Shown one piece after another: positions 46,227 to 55,400 of a stretch of DNA of 64,000 nt. The notes beneath the pieces are model-generated. The model had not been told where the DNA came from and did not search any database. It saw only the letters and a program-made list of their open reading frames with translations. Origin of the DNA: Algoriphagus sp. NG3 (GTDB taxonomy: Bacteria; Bacteroidota; Bacteroidia; Cytophagales; Cyclobacteriaceae). The stretch is from the NCBI RefSeq assembly GCF_034119865.1, contig NZ_CP139421.1, positions 5,682,501-5,746,500 on the forward strand, in the 5' to 3' direction. Position 1 is the stretch's first letter; each line of letters begins with the position of its first letter. A program made the translations under genes and the position numbers.

Positions 46227-46380
46227 CGTACATGGCAATGAAACTAGACGGTTAAAGCGAAGGTGGATCAAACCGCAAGAAAATCAGTATAGGAAGAAAG
46301 GCCAAAAAGGCTGGAAACCTCTTTGTTTATGGGTTGCCTTGTTTAGTTTTGGGGATCTATATGCCTTTCATGAAATCGAT

Positions 46381-46405
46381 CCTGCCTATCGGATAGATAG
46401 GCAGG
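46381..46405. repeat. Palindromic repeat CCTGCCTATC/GATAGGCAGG
   Basis: A perfect 10-bp inverted repeat with a five-base loop. It resembles the CCTGCC...GGCGGG palindrome inside the MITE-like element at 15100. A related CCTGTC...GACAGG pair follows at about 46450-46485. The 46227-46521 region shows no convincing gene. Confidence 0.65.
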
Positions 46406-46521
46406 ACTCAAGCATCGCACAGTGGAATGATTATTCTAAATTTGACCTGCCTGTCACAAACAGGGATTCCCTATTTGACGACAGGTGTGGCAATATAAAA
46501 TCAATTTGAAATAAAATTTTT

Positions 46522-47217
46522 TTGATATTGGAATTAAAGCACGGGTTTTACCTTAAGCCAAAAAAAGAACAGGCTCAGATTCAAATTCTGATAGGGTTTT
46601 TTACCTTATTACTCATTATAGGGGTTTTAGCTATTTGCTGGAAAACCGGTTTTTGGCTACCGTTCTTTTTTTCTGTTCCAATTCTGTTATCTGTGGTTGC
46701 GCCATTTTTTGATGTGCCGGCTCTAAGGAAGAGTGGGGATTTAATCTATTATTCCCCATTGTTTCTGGCAGAAAAACCCAAGAATGGCAAAATAACTATT
46801 CATGGAGGTACCTTGTTTGATTATGTTTTTGTCATTGGGCGTAACCTTAATGGAAAATCAAGGACTAACCTTATCATTCAGCAATACTTGGAGGGACTGA
46901 TTAAGCTCCTTGATCATCATAGCAGAGAAAATCAGGAAAACTTCACCATCCGTGGCACCAGCTACATACTCAATGAGAGAACGGCTAGAAAAATAGGGTT
47001 TAAGGTAGTTCAGACTGATTTTCTACAGAGAATCATTTTGATTTTCAATTACTTCAATCTCATGCTTACCTATTCCATAGCAAAAGGAAAGTGGTCCTGG
47101 CCGAGCGTGGTGGAAACCAAAACCTTTGAGGCAAACCTCTTTGACCTGATGGGAAAAAGGGATTTTACCCAAAAGCTGAAAGAAAGTCTAGAGGAAAGGC
47201 TGAGCTATTCTGATTAA
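46522..47217 (+). CDS. Hypothetical membrane protein
   Basis: A 231-residue protein of unknown family. Two helices lie near residues 22-45 (ILIGFFTLLLIIGVLAICW) and 48-65 (FWLPFFFSVPILLSVVAPFF). The following 165 residues are soluble, with YFNLMLTYSIAKGKWSWPSVVE and a charged C-terminus. The start is a TTG at 46522; no ATG is near. It lies between repeats and a pseudogene in the region downstream of tRNA-Ser, so it may have come with an integrated element. Confidence 0.6.
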   Translation: MILELKHGFYLKPKKEQAQIQILIGFFTLLLIIGVLAICWKTGFWLPFFFSVPILLSVVAPFFDVPALRKSGDLIYYSPLFLAEKPKNGKITIHGGTLFDYVFVIGRNLNGKSRTNLIIQQYLEGLIKLLDHHSRENQENFTIRGTSYILNERTARKIGFKVVQTDFLQRIILIFNYFNLMLTYSIAKGKWSWPSVVETKTFEANLFDLMGKRDFTQKLKESLEERLSYSD

Positions 47218-47250
47218 CCAGCTAGTTAAAAAGCAACGTGAAAACGATAA

Positions 47251-47582
47251 TGGTTTAAAGCCAACTCCAACAATCGAACTCAAGAAGTTGGATTAAAAAA
47301 TCCTAACGATTGGGGATTTTACGATATGTTGGGGAATGGTGTTCAGATATATACGACGAAACTGTTTACGGGAATTACCGTGTTTTAAGGGGTGCCAGAT
47401 GGTGCGACCAGGAGAGGAGTGTCATGGCTACTACTCGAAGAAGAAGAAGAAGAAGAAGAAGAAGAAGAAGAAGAAGAAGAAGAAGAAGAAGAAGAAGAAG
47501 AAGAAGAAGAAGAAGAAGCCATCCTTTTTCTTTTAAAATTGATGATTTAGGATTTAGAATAGCACTAAACTCGAAGGAATAA
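47251..47582 (+). pseudogene. Formylglycine-generating enzyme (SUMF1/FGE-sulfatase domain) pseudogene, 3' remnant
   Basis: Two frames together give an FGE C-terminal domain: WFKANSNNRTQEVG and NPNDWGFYDMLGN in one frame, then GEWCSDIYDE, YRVLRGARWCDQERSV and IDDLGFRIALNSKE in the next. The usual LGNVWEWC motif has lost about ten bases between two GGGAAT copies, which shifts the frame. The N-terminal part of the gene is missing, and an expanded Arg codon tract interrupts the C-terminal part. FGE-like proteins convert Cys to formylglycine or serve as ligand-binding domains; this copy cannot be functional. Confidence 0.8.
47437..47518 (+). repeat. GAA/AGA trinucleotide repeat tract, about 27 units
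   Basis: 82 bases of uninterrupted GAA repeat. In the pseudogene frame it reads as one CGA plus 26 AGA Arg codons, between the conserved RSVMATT and SHPFSFKIDDLG parts of the FGE domain. Read in other frames or strands it gives poly-Lys, poly-Glu or poly-Leu, which are not real genes. Confidence 0.97.
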
Positions 47583-48208
47583 AAAAGCATATGGTTTTTG
47601 ACCAGGTCACCATGGAGCCGGGTTTTTACGGTACGGACAGGTGCCTTGACCGGGTGTGGTCCTTGTGACCGTTTGTCTGGAAACGCGGATTTTGTGCCTC
47701 GGATAGCTACAGCAACCAATAGGTATAATCATATACAACTATTAGTCATATCCCTGAAATACTCTTTTTATAGTATATGAGCTTATAACAATGTTAAATC
47801 TGATTAATCTTTTATTAAGGTATTTTCATGATTTTCTAAAATAGAAAGCAAGTATTGAAAGGAATTGGTCGAATAGAACCTGATTTACCTGATTTATAAA
47901 AGCCAATCAGTCAGTATTTTCTGTAGAAATCAATAAAAGGATTGCCTTCAAGCGCATTTTTATTTTTCTTTTTGGGAAAAAATAAGAACCTTACCGTCGA
48001 GTTTTGGAGATAAGAGTCATTTTTAAAGCAAAAAAAGAAAATGTCCGTTCGTGTAAAACCTTGCTTATTGTTGAGATATAAGCCTGATTTTTCACAAAAA
48101 TCTAAAAGAATCGATTGTTTTTTGAATTTAAAAAATGATAACTTTAAAACTCGATTCTAGATTAGAAACCATTTAACCTTTATCAAAAGTCTATTTAAAA
48201 TCCACATT
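47583..48208. other. Non-coding stretch between FGE pseudogene and exbB-like gene
   Basis: No gene is supported in these 626 bases. The first 120 bases are GC-richer than the surroundings (around 47600-47700) and contain direct and inverted fragments of GGTCAC/GTGACC and GACAGG. The rest is AT-rich. A possible -7 element TAACTTTA at 48139-48146 lies about 60 bases before the ExbB-like start, with only a weak TTG at the -33 distance. Confidence 0.5.
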
Positions 48209-49015
48209 ATGAGAAAGTTAATCGCTTTGTTCATGCTTGCAGGCATCCTATTCGCACCTGTTATTGCTAACGCACAAGAGGCAGAAGATACCGCAGCACA
48301 AGAAGAAACAACCCCAGTAGCCGTTGAGCCTGCTGCATCTCCCACGATTGTTGATGACGAGATCGTCGCAGAGGAGCAAAGTTTCCACCAAATTGTAAAA
48401 GAGAAATTCATCGAAGGTGATCCTCTTTTCATGACTCCAGTATTGATCTGTTTGATCTTGGGTCTAGCGGTTGCTTTAGAAAGAATCATCACCCTGAACC
48501 TCTCTACGACCAACACGAAGAAATTGTTGATCAAAGTAGAAGATGCTTTGGAAACCGGTGGAGTAGAAGCTGCTAAGGATGTTACCAAAAACACCAAAGG
48601 CCCTGTTGCTTCCATCTTTACCCAAGGTTTGATGAGATATTCAGAAGGAATCGAAATGGTAGAAAAGTCTATTATTTCTTATGGTTCTGTAGAAATGGGT
48701 AGATTGGAAAAAGGTCTTGTTTGGATCTCCCTATTTATCTCCCTAGCCCCGATGTTGGGTTTCATGGGTACGGTAATCGGTATGATCGGTGCATTTGATT
48801 CCATCGAAGCAGCTGGTGATATCTCCCCTTCTCTAGTGGCAGGTGGTATCAAGATCGCCCTTTTGACCACAGTAGCTGGTTTGATCGTAGCGATTATCCT
48901 TCAGTTGTTCTACAACTATTGCGTAGCTAAAATCGATTCTTTGGTTAATGATATGGAAGATGCTTCCATCACATTGGTTGACATCTTGGTTAAGCACAAA
49001 TTGACTGGCAAGTAA
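48209..49015 (+). CDS. MotA/TolQ/ExbB proton channel family protein
   Basis: A 268-residue inner-membrane protein. A signal-like N-terminus (about 1-22, ending ANAQE) and an acidic periplasmic stretch (EAEDTAAQEETTPV) come first. Three helices follow, near residues 75-92 (MTPVLICLILGLAVALERII), 165-190 (LVWISLFISLAPMLGFMGTVIGMIGAF) and 210-235 (GGIKIALLTTVAGLIVAIILQLFYNY). The MLGFMGTVIGMI and ALLTTVAGL segments match the ExbB/TolQ channel core. With the ExbD proteins it uses proton motive force to energise an outer-membrane partner such as TonB receptors. Confidence 0.93.
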   Translation: MRKLIALFMLAGILFAPVIANAQEAEDTAAQEETTPVAVEPAASPTIVDDEIVAEEQSFHQIVKEKFIEGDPLFMTPVLICLILGLAVALERIITLNLSTTNTKKLLIKVEDALETGGVEAAKDVTKNTKGPVASIFTQGLMRYSEGIEMVEKSIISYGSVEMGRLEKGLVWISLFISLAPMLGFMGTVIGMIGAFDSIEAAGDISPSLVAGGIKIALLTTVAGLIVAIILQLFYNYCVAKIDSLVNDMEDASITLVDILVKHKLTGK

Positions 49016-49071
49016 GCCGTCAGATTTGTTGAACCTTAATATATACGTTAACCTCAAAGAAAAACTACATT

Positions 49072-49401
49072 ATGGATACTTATGACATCTTATTATATGG
49101 AAGTTACATCCTAATCGCAGTTGGTGCTGTAGTGGCTATTTTAATGCCATTGATCAAGTCTTTGGATAACCCAAAGAGCTTGCTTAAAACTGCAGTGGGA
49201 ATTGTTGGTATAGTTGTTTTGTTCTTCATTGCTTACTCTATTTCAGGCAATGAAGTTCTTCCAAAATTTGAAGCCTCTCCTTTCAACCTTACGCCTGGAT
49301 TATCTCAGTTGGTTGGAGGTATGCTTATCACCACCTACATCCTTTCAATCGGTGCCTTAGCTGGTATTGTATTGACAGAAGTGAATAAAGCGATAAAATA
49401 A
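49072..49401 (+). CDS. Small three-helix membrane protein in ExbB/ExbD operon
   Basis: A 109-residue protein with three predicted helices: 8-28 (LLYGSYILIAVGAVVAILMPL), 40-58 (TAVGIVGIVVLFFIAYSI) and 84-104 (GGMLITTYILSIGALAGIV). It occurs in the same place in ExbB-ExbD operons of other Bacteroidota, as far as I recall, but has no known role. It lies 56 bases after the ExbB-like gene and 1 base before the first ExbD gene, so a structural or accessory role in that complex is likely. Confidence 0.8.
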   Translation: MDTYDILLYGSYILIAVGAVVAILMPLIKSLDNPKSLLKTAVGIVGIVVLFFIAYSISGNEVLPKFEASPFNLTPGLSQLVGGMLITTYILSIGALAGIVLTEVNKAIK

Positions 49402-49402
49402 T

Positions 49403-50038
49403 ATGGCCAGAAAGAAAAATAGAATGAGTACGGAGGTCAATGCAGGCTCTATGGCAGATATTGCTTTCCTGCTGCTGATCTTCTTTCTCGTGACCACTAC
49501 GATCGCATCGGATAAAGGGATTTTGAACGTGCTTCCTCCGAAGCTAGATCCAAACAATCCTCCTCCTGAGATCGATCTGAATAAGCGTAATATCTTTACA
49601 ATTCTGCTGAACGCAAATGATCAGTTGTTAGTAGAAGGAGAGTTTAGAGATAACCCCGAAGGGCTTGACGAGGAGTTGAAAGCTTTTATCTTGAACTTTG
49701 GTTCTCCGGATGAAGAAGGTCAAGCTTTATATAATTCTCTACCAGCTTCTCTGAAAGCTTTGGCAGCAAGAGATCCTGAATCCTCTGATGATCCGGGAGA
49801 GGCAGTAGTCTCTATTAAGACTGACCGTGGTACTAGTTATGATAAATACTTGGAAGTATTTGATTTGGCTAAAAAGGCATATTTTGACATCTATGCAGCC
49901 CGTGTAAATCTCAGTACTGATGAATACAGAGCTCTGACCGGTAAAAATGATGCTGAGCAAAGTCTTATTGACAAAGGAAAAGAGGGGTTGCCAATGGCAA
50001 TTTCTATTGCAGAACCTAATAAGGTAGGAGGGAATTAA
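49403..50038 (+). CDS. ExbD/TolR family biopolymer transport protein (first copy)
   Basis: A 211-residue protein with the ExbD layout: short basic cytoplasmic N-terminus (MARKKNRMSTEVNAGS), one helix (MADIAFLLLIFFLVTTTIA, with the functional Asp) and a periplasmic domain. The periplasmic part is longer than in E. coli ExbD, with an insert around residues 70-150. It is followed one base later by the second ExbD gene; two different ExbD subunits are common in Bacteroidota. Confidence 0.92.
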   Translation: MARKKNRMSTEVNAGSMADIAFLLLIFFLVTTTIASDKGILNVLPPKLDPNNPPPEIDLNKRNIFTILLNANDQLLVEGEFRDNPEGLDEELKAFILNFGSPDEEGQALYNSLPASLKALAARDPESSDDPGEAVVSIKTDRGTSYDKYLEVFDLAKKAYFDIYAARVNLSTDEYRALTGKNDAEQSLIDKGKEGLPMAISIAEPNKVGGN

Positions 50039-50039
50039 A

Positions 50040-50504
50040 ATGGCAAAGTTCGGAAAGAAAAATAAAGTTTCGGAAAATATCCCAACCTCGGCGTTGCCGG
50101 ATATTATTTTCATGCTACTCTTCTTCTTCATGGTTACGACCGTGTTGAGAGATCAGGAATTGTTGGTAGAGCAAAGAATTCCTCAGGCTACCCAGCTTCA
50201 GAAGCTTCAGAAGAAGTCTCTTATCTCTTACCTGTTCATAGGGCAGCCAAAGAATACTGCGCTTTATGGTACTGAACCTAGAATCCAGGCAAATGATGCA
50301 CTGATGAATGTTCCGGAAATTGTACAATGGGTAAACCAAGAGCGTGATATGCTTCCTGAATCAGATCGTGCAGGAATTACGATTTCTATGAAAGTAGATA
50401 AAGAAGTGAAAATGGGTCCGGTGTCTGATGTGCAGACAGAGTTGAGAGAGGCCGATGCACGAAGGGTACTTTATGCATCTGTAGGAAAAGTGCAGAATAA
50501 CTAA
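50040..50504 (+). CDS. ExbD/TolR family biopolymer transport protein (second copy)
   Basis: A 154-residue ExbD protein. N-terminal basic segment (AKFGKKNKVSENIPTS), a helix with the key Asp (LPDIIFMLLFFFMVTTVL), and a periplasmic domain with ISMKVDKEVKMGPVSDVQTELREADARRVLY. It is shorter and different from the first copy. The start is one base after the first ExbD stop. A perfect terminator follows, which closes the four-gene operon. Confidence 0.93.
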   Translation: MAKFGKKNKVSENIPTSALPDIIFMLLFFFMVTTVLRDQELLVEQRIPQATQLQKLQKKSLISYLFIGQPKNTALYGTEPRIQANDALMNVPEIVQWVNQERDMLPESDRAGITISMKVDKEVKMGPVSDVQTELREADARRVLYASVGKVQNN

Positions 50505-50526
50505 ATTAATCTAAGCTATTTAGCAA

Positions 50527-50557
50527 AGCTATCCCGTTTTCGGGATAGCTTTTTTTT
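50527..50557 (+). terminator. Rho-independent terminator of the ExbB/ExbD operon
   Basis: AGCTATCCCG pairs perfectly with CGGGATAGCT around TTTT and is followed by seven more T. It lies 22 bases after the second ExbD gene and right before the MFS gene. Confidence 0.95.
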
Positions 50558-50562
50558 ATACC

Positions 50563-51870
50563 ATGTTATCATCTATAACACCAAGAAAAAAGGTCCAGAA
50601 TGCCTGGGCTATGTATGATTGGGCCAATTCAGTGTATAGCTTAGTCATCACCTCTACTATTTTTCCGGTATATTTCAACAGTGTGACCAAGGGTCTTAAA
50701 GCTGATGACAAAGTTGATTTTTTTGGATTCGAGATCATCAATACGGTGTTGTATTCTTACTCAATATCCTTGTCATTTTTAATCATCGCATTGATATCTC
50801 CCTTGCTCTCAGGTATTGCGGATGCAAGTGGCAAAAAACTTCAGTTTATGAAGTTTTTCGCATACCTCGGTTCCCTCTCCTGTGTAGCGCTGTTCTTTTT
50901 TGATGGCAATAATTTGGAATGGGGCATCTGCTTTAGCGTTTTGGCCAGTATTGGGTATGCAGGAAGTATTGTTTTTTACAATGCCTACTTGCCAGAAATC
51001 ACTACTCCTGATAAGTACGACCTGTTGAGTGCCAAAGGTTTTGCGTTAGGATATATCGGTAGTGTGATACTTTTAGTCGTGAATTTGTTGATGATTCAGT
51101 TCCCCTCTTTTTTCATGATTTCTGATGGGGGCATGGCCGCTAGATTTTCATTTTTAATCACTGGACTTTGGTGGGCTGGATTTTCCCAGATCCCATTTAG
51201 GGTGCTTCCTAAGAACCCTTTTGATAAGGATATAAAGCGAGAATTTCTGATAAAAGGATACCGGGAGATCCGCAAGGTATGGTATGAAGTAAAGGGACAT
51301 AAGGTGATGAATCGTTTCTTGGCATCCTTCTTTTTCTATTCTATGGGTGTGCAGACAGTCATGTATCTTGCTGCCACCTTTGGTGACAAAGAGCTTGGTT
51401 TGCCAGGAGATCAGCTGATATTGACTATTTTGATTATTCAGATAGTGGCCATCGCAGGAAGTTATTTCTTTGCCTATATCTCTAAGATTTATGGCAATAA
51501 AATAAGCCTTGTAATCATGGTATTAGTGTGGGTTGGAGTCTGCGGAGGAGCATATTATGTGTATTCTGTCTATGAATTCTTTGCACTTGCTTTTGTAGTA
51601 GGCCTTGTCATGGGCGGCATACAGTCTCTGTCCAGATCCACATTTTCGAAATTGATTCCCGGCAGCACTACGGATCATGCTTCTTACTTTAGCTTCTATG
51701 ATGTTACGGAGAAGCTGGCTATCGTTCTAGGCACTTTTTCTTATGGAGTGATTGAGCAGGTCACTGGCAGCATGAGAAACTCAGCGCTTTCACTTGGCCT
51801 GTTTTTTCTTGTTGGATTAGGTTTCCTACTTTTAGTGACAATCCCGAAAAATGACTTCCAAGAGCATTAA
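50563..51870 (+). CDS. UMF1-family MFS transporter
   Basis: A 435-residue protein with twelve hydrophobic helices. The opening NAWAMYDWANSVYSLVITSTIFPVYF is the UMF1 (unknown major facilitator 1, Atg22-like) signature, and LLSAKGFALGYIGSVILL and GGIQSLSRSTFSKLIPGS are also typical. Substrates of bacterial members are unclear; amino acids or other small molecules are suggested for relatives. It starts only 6 bases after the previous terminator. A diverged copy of its 3' end is seen at 59058-59105. Confidence 0.9.
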   Translation: MLSSITPRKKVQNAWAMYDWANSVYSLVITSTIFPVYFNSVTKGLKADDKVDFFGFEIINTVLYSYSISLSFLIIALISPLLSGIADASGKKLQFMKFFAYLGSLSCVALFFFDGNNLEWGICFSVLASIGYAGSIVFYNAYLPEITTPDKYDLLSAKGFALGYIGSVILLVVNLLMIQFPSFFMISDGGMAARFSFLITGLWWAGFSQIPFRVLPKNPFDKDIKREFLIKGYREIRKVWYEVKGHKVMNRFLASFFFYSMGVQTVMYLAATFGDKELGLPGDQLILTILIIQIVAIAGSYFFAYISKIYGNKISLVIMVLVWVGVCGGAYYVYSVYEFFALAFVVGLVMGGIQSLSRSTFSKLIPGSTTDHASYFSFYDVTEKLAIVLGTFSYGVIEQVTGSMRNSALSLGLFFLVGLGFLLLVTIPKNDFQEH

Positions 51871-52493
51871 GCTATCAACGTTGGTAAGAGTGATAGTTCA
51901 TGCTAAACCGTGTTTTCTAAGTGGTGTGAAGGTCTATTGATTAAATTACAAAGCCGAACTTATGAGCTAGTTTCTGCCTATGCGGGATTTTTGTGTAAAT
52001 TTTGGTAAAAAGTTATTTGGCCTAGAGAGTCTGGCTATTGATAGAAAAGCGAATTTGTATTAAAGCAGCTTATGGTATAAAGTGATTTCAAATGAAGCTT
52101 TAGATATGCCTGATCTGTAGTTTTTTTTCTTTGCTGTAGCGTTTCCAGATTTGATACGTCCTACCTATAGGATAGACTTTATATCTAATGTCTGAAATTT
52201 TATTTAGTTTTATAGTTGTTGGTTTTGTCAAAAATATAAATGCAATTATCCCTAGTAGGCATTCTGGTTTAACTGTTAGGCAATTTTTCCCGCTCGGAGA
52301 AAATCCAATCGAAATTGGGTGTTAAACTAAAACACCCACGATTTTGAAAGTTAGGGAAGATTTGTTTTTTCAAACAACCATTATATCAGAAGCGAACCCA
52401 AATGCTTGTTTTATCGGATAGCAGGAGGTGTGCGATTTGATCTTGAAATTTGTTTGTTATATCTTGTTTTTAAGAAGTAATTATTAGATTTTA
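51871..52493. other. Long AT-rich leader region before the CotH gene
   Basis: No gene is supported in these 623 bases. A hairpin TGGGTGTT/AACACCCA with a seven-base loop lies at 52316-52338; it has no T run, so it may be an operator or structural element. A possible promoter is near the right end. The length is unusual for this compact window and suggests room for regulation or DNA brought in with the downstream cluster. Confidence 0.55.
52436..52467 (+). promoter_or_regulatory. Possible promoter of the CotH cluster
   Basis: TTTG at 52436-52439 fits the -33 element. Twenty bases later TATCTTGT at 52460-52467 is close to the -7 consensus TAnnTTTG. The ATG of the CotH gene is at 52494. Confidence 0.4.
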
Positions 52494-55400
52494 ATGCGAA
52501 AAATCCTATTATTTAGTGCTATTTTCTTATTCCTATGCGATTTGAGGGCTAGGGCTCAAGACATTCGAATCAATGAAATAATGTCTTCTAATAGTGGGTC
52601 AGTCTTTGATGAGGATGGGGACGACAGCGACTGGATAGAATTGTCAAATATTGGAGAGTCCCCGGTAGATCTAGAGAGCTTTTTGATAACAGATGATGAG
52701 TCCAATCCGGGGAAATGGGAATTTCCAGCGATTACTTTACCGGGGAAGAGCACCATGTTGGTATGGGCATCAGGTAAGGATAGAAGAATAGCCTCCAGTC
52801 CTCTTCATACCAATTTCAGCATCAAAGCGTCAGGCGGGGAGACCCTTTTGCTATACTCTTCCGAACAAAAGGAACTAGATAGGCTGGAGATACCGGCTAT
52901 ACCCACCAACAATTCCTATGGAAGATTTCCCAATGGTACCGGTGCATGGTATTTTATGGAATCACCCACTCCCGGAAAAGATAACAAAGAAGCTGGACAG
53001 GTTGAGCTATTGGTCGCACCTGCTTTTTCCCAAAGTCCTGGCTGGTATGAGGAGCAAATCTCCCTTGAACTATCATCTCCCGATGAATCAGTAAAAATTC
53101 TATATACACTGGATGGCTCAGTTCCTAACATTGAAAATGTTCAAGAGAATGGATCCGAGTTTTTGGTTAATTATTATCATTTCGGTGAATGGGAAACAAG
53201 CGAGAATATTGCCAGGAAAAACAGAACCTATGTCTATACAGGTCCGCTTGAGATTGCTGATCGTAGCGAAGAGGACAATGACTTGTCAGACATCATTACT
53301 ACCTACAAAAACGAATACGGGTTGGGGTGGAAAAGACCGAAGGAAAGAGTCTTTAAGGGAAACGTAGTACGTGCCGCAGCTTACAAAGACGGAAAAATGA
53401 GCGCGGTCACCACAGGAAGTTATCTGATAGACAGGAGACTTAACCAACGTTATGCCTTACCTGTGATATCTTTGACAGGGTCTGCTGAAGATCTATTTGG
53501 GTATGAAAGAGGGATTTATGTGCAGGGTAAACCATTTTTTGATCATGGAGGGACTCCTGGCAACTATGTAAATCAAGGTAATTTCTACTATAGTGGTGAG
53601 ATTTGGGAACGTCCGGTTCATGTTGAATTTTATCTGGAAAATGGTGAAAGAGTGATTTCTCAAAATTTCGGAACGAGGATTCACGGAGGAGGATCCGTAG
53701 AAAGAGCCGCTAAGGGACTTAGATTGTATGGCAGAGATATCTATGATACCAAAGATGAAATAAGTTACCCTATATTCCCAAACGCCTTGGATGCCTTTGG
53801 GAAGATAAAGGACTCGTATAAACGGGTGATTTTAAGAGCTGGTGGGGACTATATGGATATTTATACTGATGCTGTCAACCATCAAATCATGGAACCGGCG
53901 AAGGTAGATCTGCAACATAGTCTTCCTGCTGTTTTGTTGTTGAATGGGGAATATTGGGGGCTAATAAATATCAGGGATAGATATGATGACCATCACATCG
54001 CCCGACAGTATAATCTGGACCAGGACAATGTGATTATTTTGGATGCTCCCTGGGGAGAGGGAAGCGTAGAACATGTAGATGAGGGAAGGCCAGAGGACAT
54101 CAACCTCTATAGAGAGGTGTATCAGTTTGCGGTAAACAATGATCTTCAAGATGACCAAAACTTCAGTTTCCTTGAGGAAAAAATCGATATGCTGAGTTAT
54201 ATTGATTACCAGATCATGTTTATATACCTAAACAATGTGGATTGGTATGGCGATAAGCATTTTAGGTATTGGAGGGCAAGGGAAATAGGGGATGCCCCAT
54301 TTCAAGATGGAAAGTGGAGATTTATGATCTGGGATTTTGACACCGGCGCCCGGATCGGTATCGTCCCGGTTTCCTTTGATTTTTTGAATAATTTTATTCA
54401 TCCAGAAGGAGGTGGGGAATTTTATAGTGCAGGAGACCCGAGCAAGACGGCCATGTTGAGGAGCCTGCTTACCAATGAGAAGTTTAAAAATCTTTTTATC
54501 AACCGGTTTGCAGATCACATGAACAGTACCTTCCGGTCTAATCGGGTTCACACCATCTTAAGGGAAAGATTCAGCCTTTTGGAGTCCAGTCTTGGGGAGC
54601 ATTATGACAGATGGAATCACCAGGGTGCGACCTTAGAGCGGAGGGATGAAATGATTGACTTTTTTAGTGAGCGTCCAGATATTCAGAGAGAGCATATCCA
54701 AAATCATTTTAATCTTGAGGGAAATGTAGAGCTAACCTTGTCGGTATATAATGACAACCAAGGCTTCATCAAATGTAATACCCTGGATATCTCTCAGGGA
54801 ACTCCAGGAGTGAATGATCTCGCTTATCCCTGGAAAGGCATCTACTTCAAAAATGTACCGGTCACTTTGGAAGCAAAGGCCAAGGAAGGCTTTACTTTTG
54901 ATCATTGGCTTGTGGGTGGTGAAAAGCATGGGGAAGATTCCGTAATTTCCCTTACTTTGGAGAATAATACTGTAGTAGAGGCTGTATTTACTTCTTCCCA
55001 ATCCACCGCTCAGCAATTGGTGCACTTCTGGTATTTTGGAGATAATAATGTCGAGAATGATGTTCCGCTGACACAGTTAGATGCAACTTATAGTAGCAAC
55101 AACACCAAAGCGCTATTGTATTTTCAGCCGGCGATCTCTCCTTATCCGCCTGCTTCCGGAACAGCGGGAATTATGGACAGGGTGAATGATCCTACGCCGG
55201 TCAATTACCGAGATAAAGGAAATGAGAACAGAGCCTATTCAGCGGATCGAATGCGCGGTATAAGGACCCGAAACCCCCTGTCCATTGATGGTAAAGAAGG
55301 GCAGTTGGTTTTTGATGTACCCACGGTAGGATATGAAAAAATAAGCATGTCTCTTGCCCTATCGAAAACTGGCAATGGACCAGATAAACTAGTAGTACAA

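Noticed and set aside
45876..46271. Several 60-90 residue reading frames on both strands over and after tRNA-Ser.
   Set aside because: They are shadows of the tRNA and of its duplicated 3' end; the peptide RCREEGI-type pattern is the reverse complement of the tRNA acceptor region.
46210..46509. Open frame reading GNETRRLKRRWIKPQENQY and further to a TGA at about 46509.
   Set aside because: No start codon or ribosome binding site, and it runs through palindromic repeats; no family recognised.
47437..47518. Regular short repeats that could be taken for a CRISPR array or for poly-Lys, poly-Arg or poly-Leu proteins.
   Set aside because: It is an uninterrupted GAA triplet tract without spacers, inside an FGE pseudogene frame.
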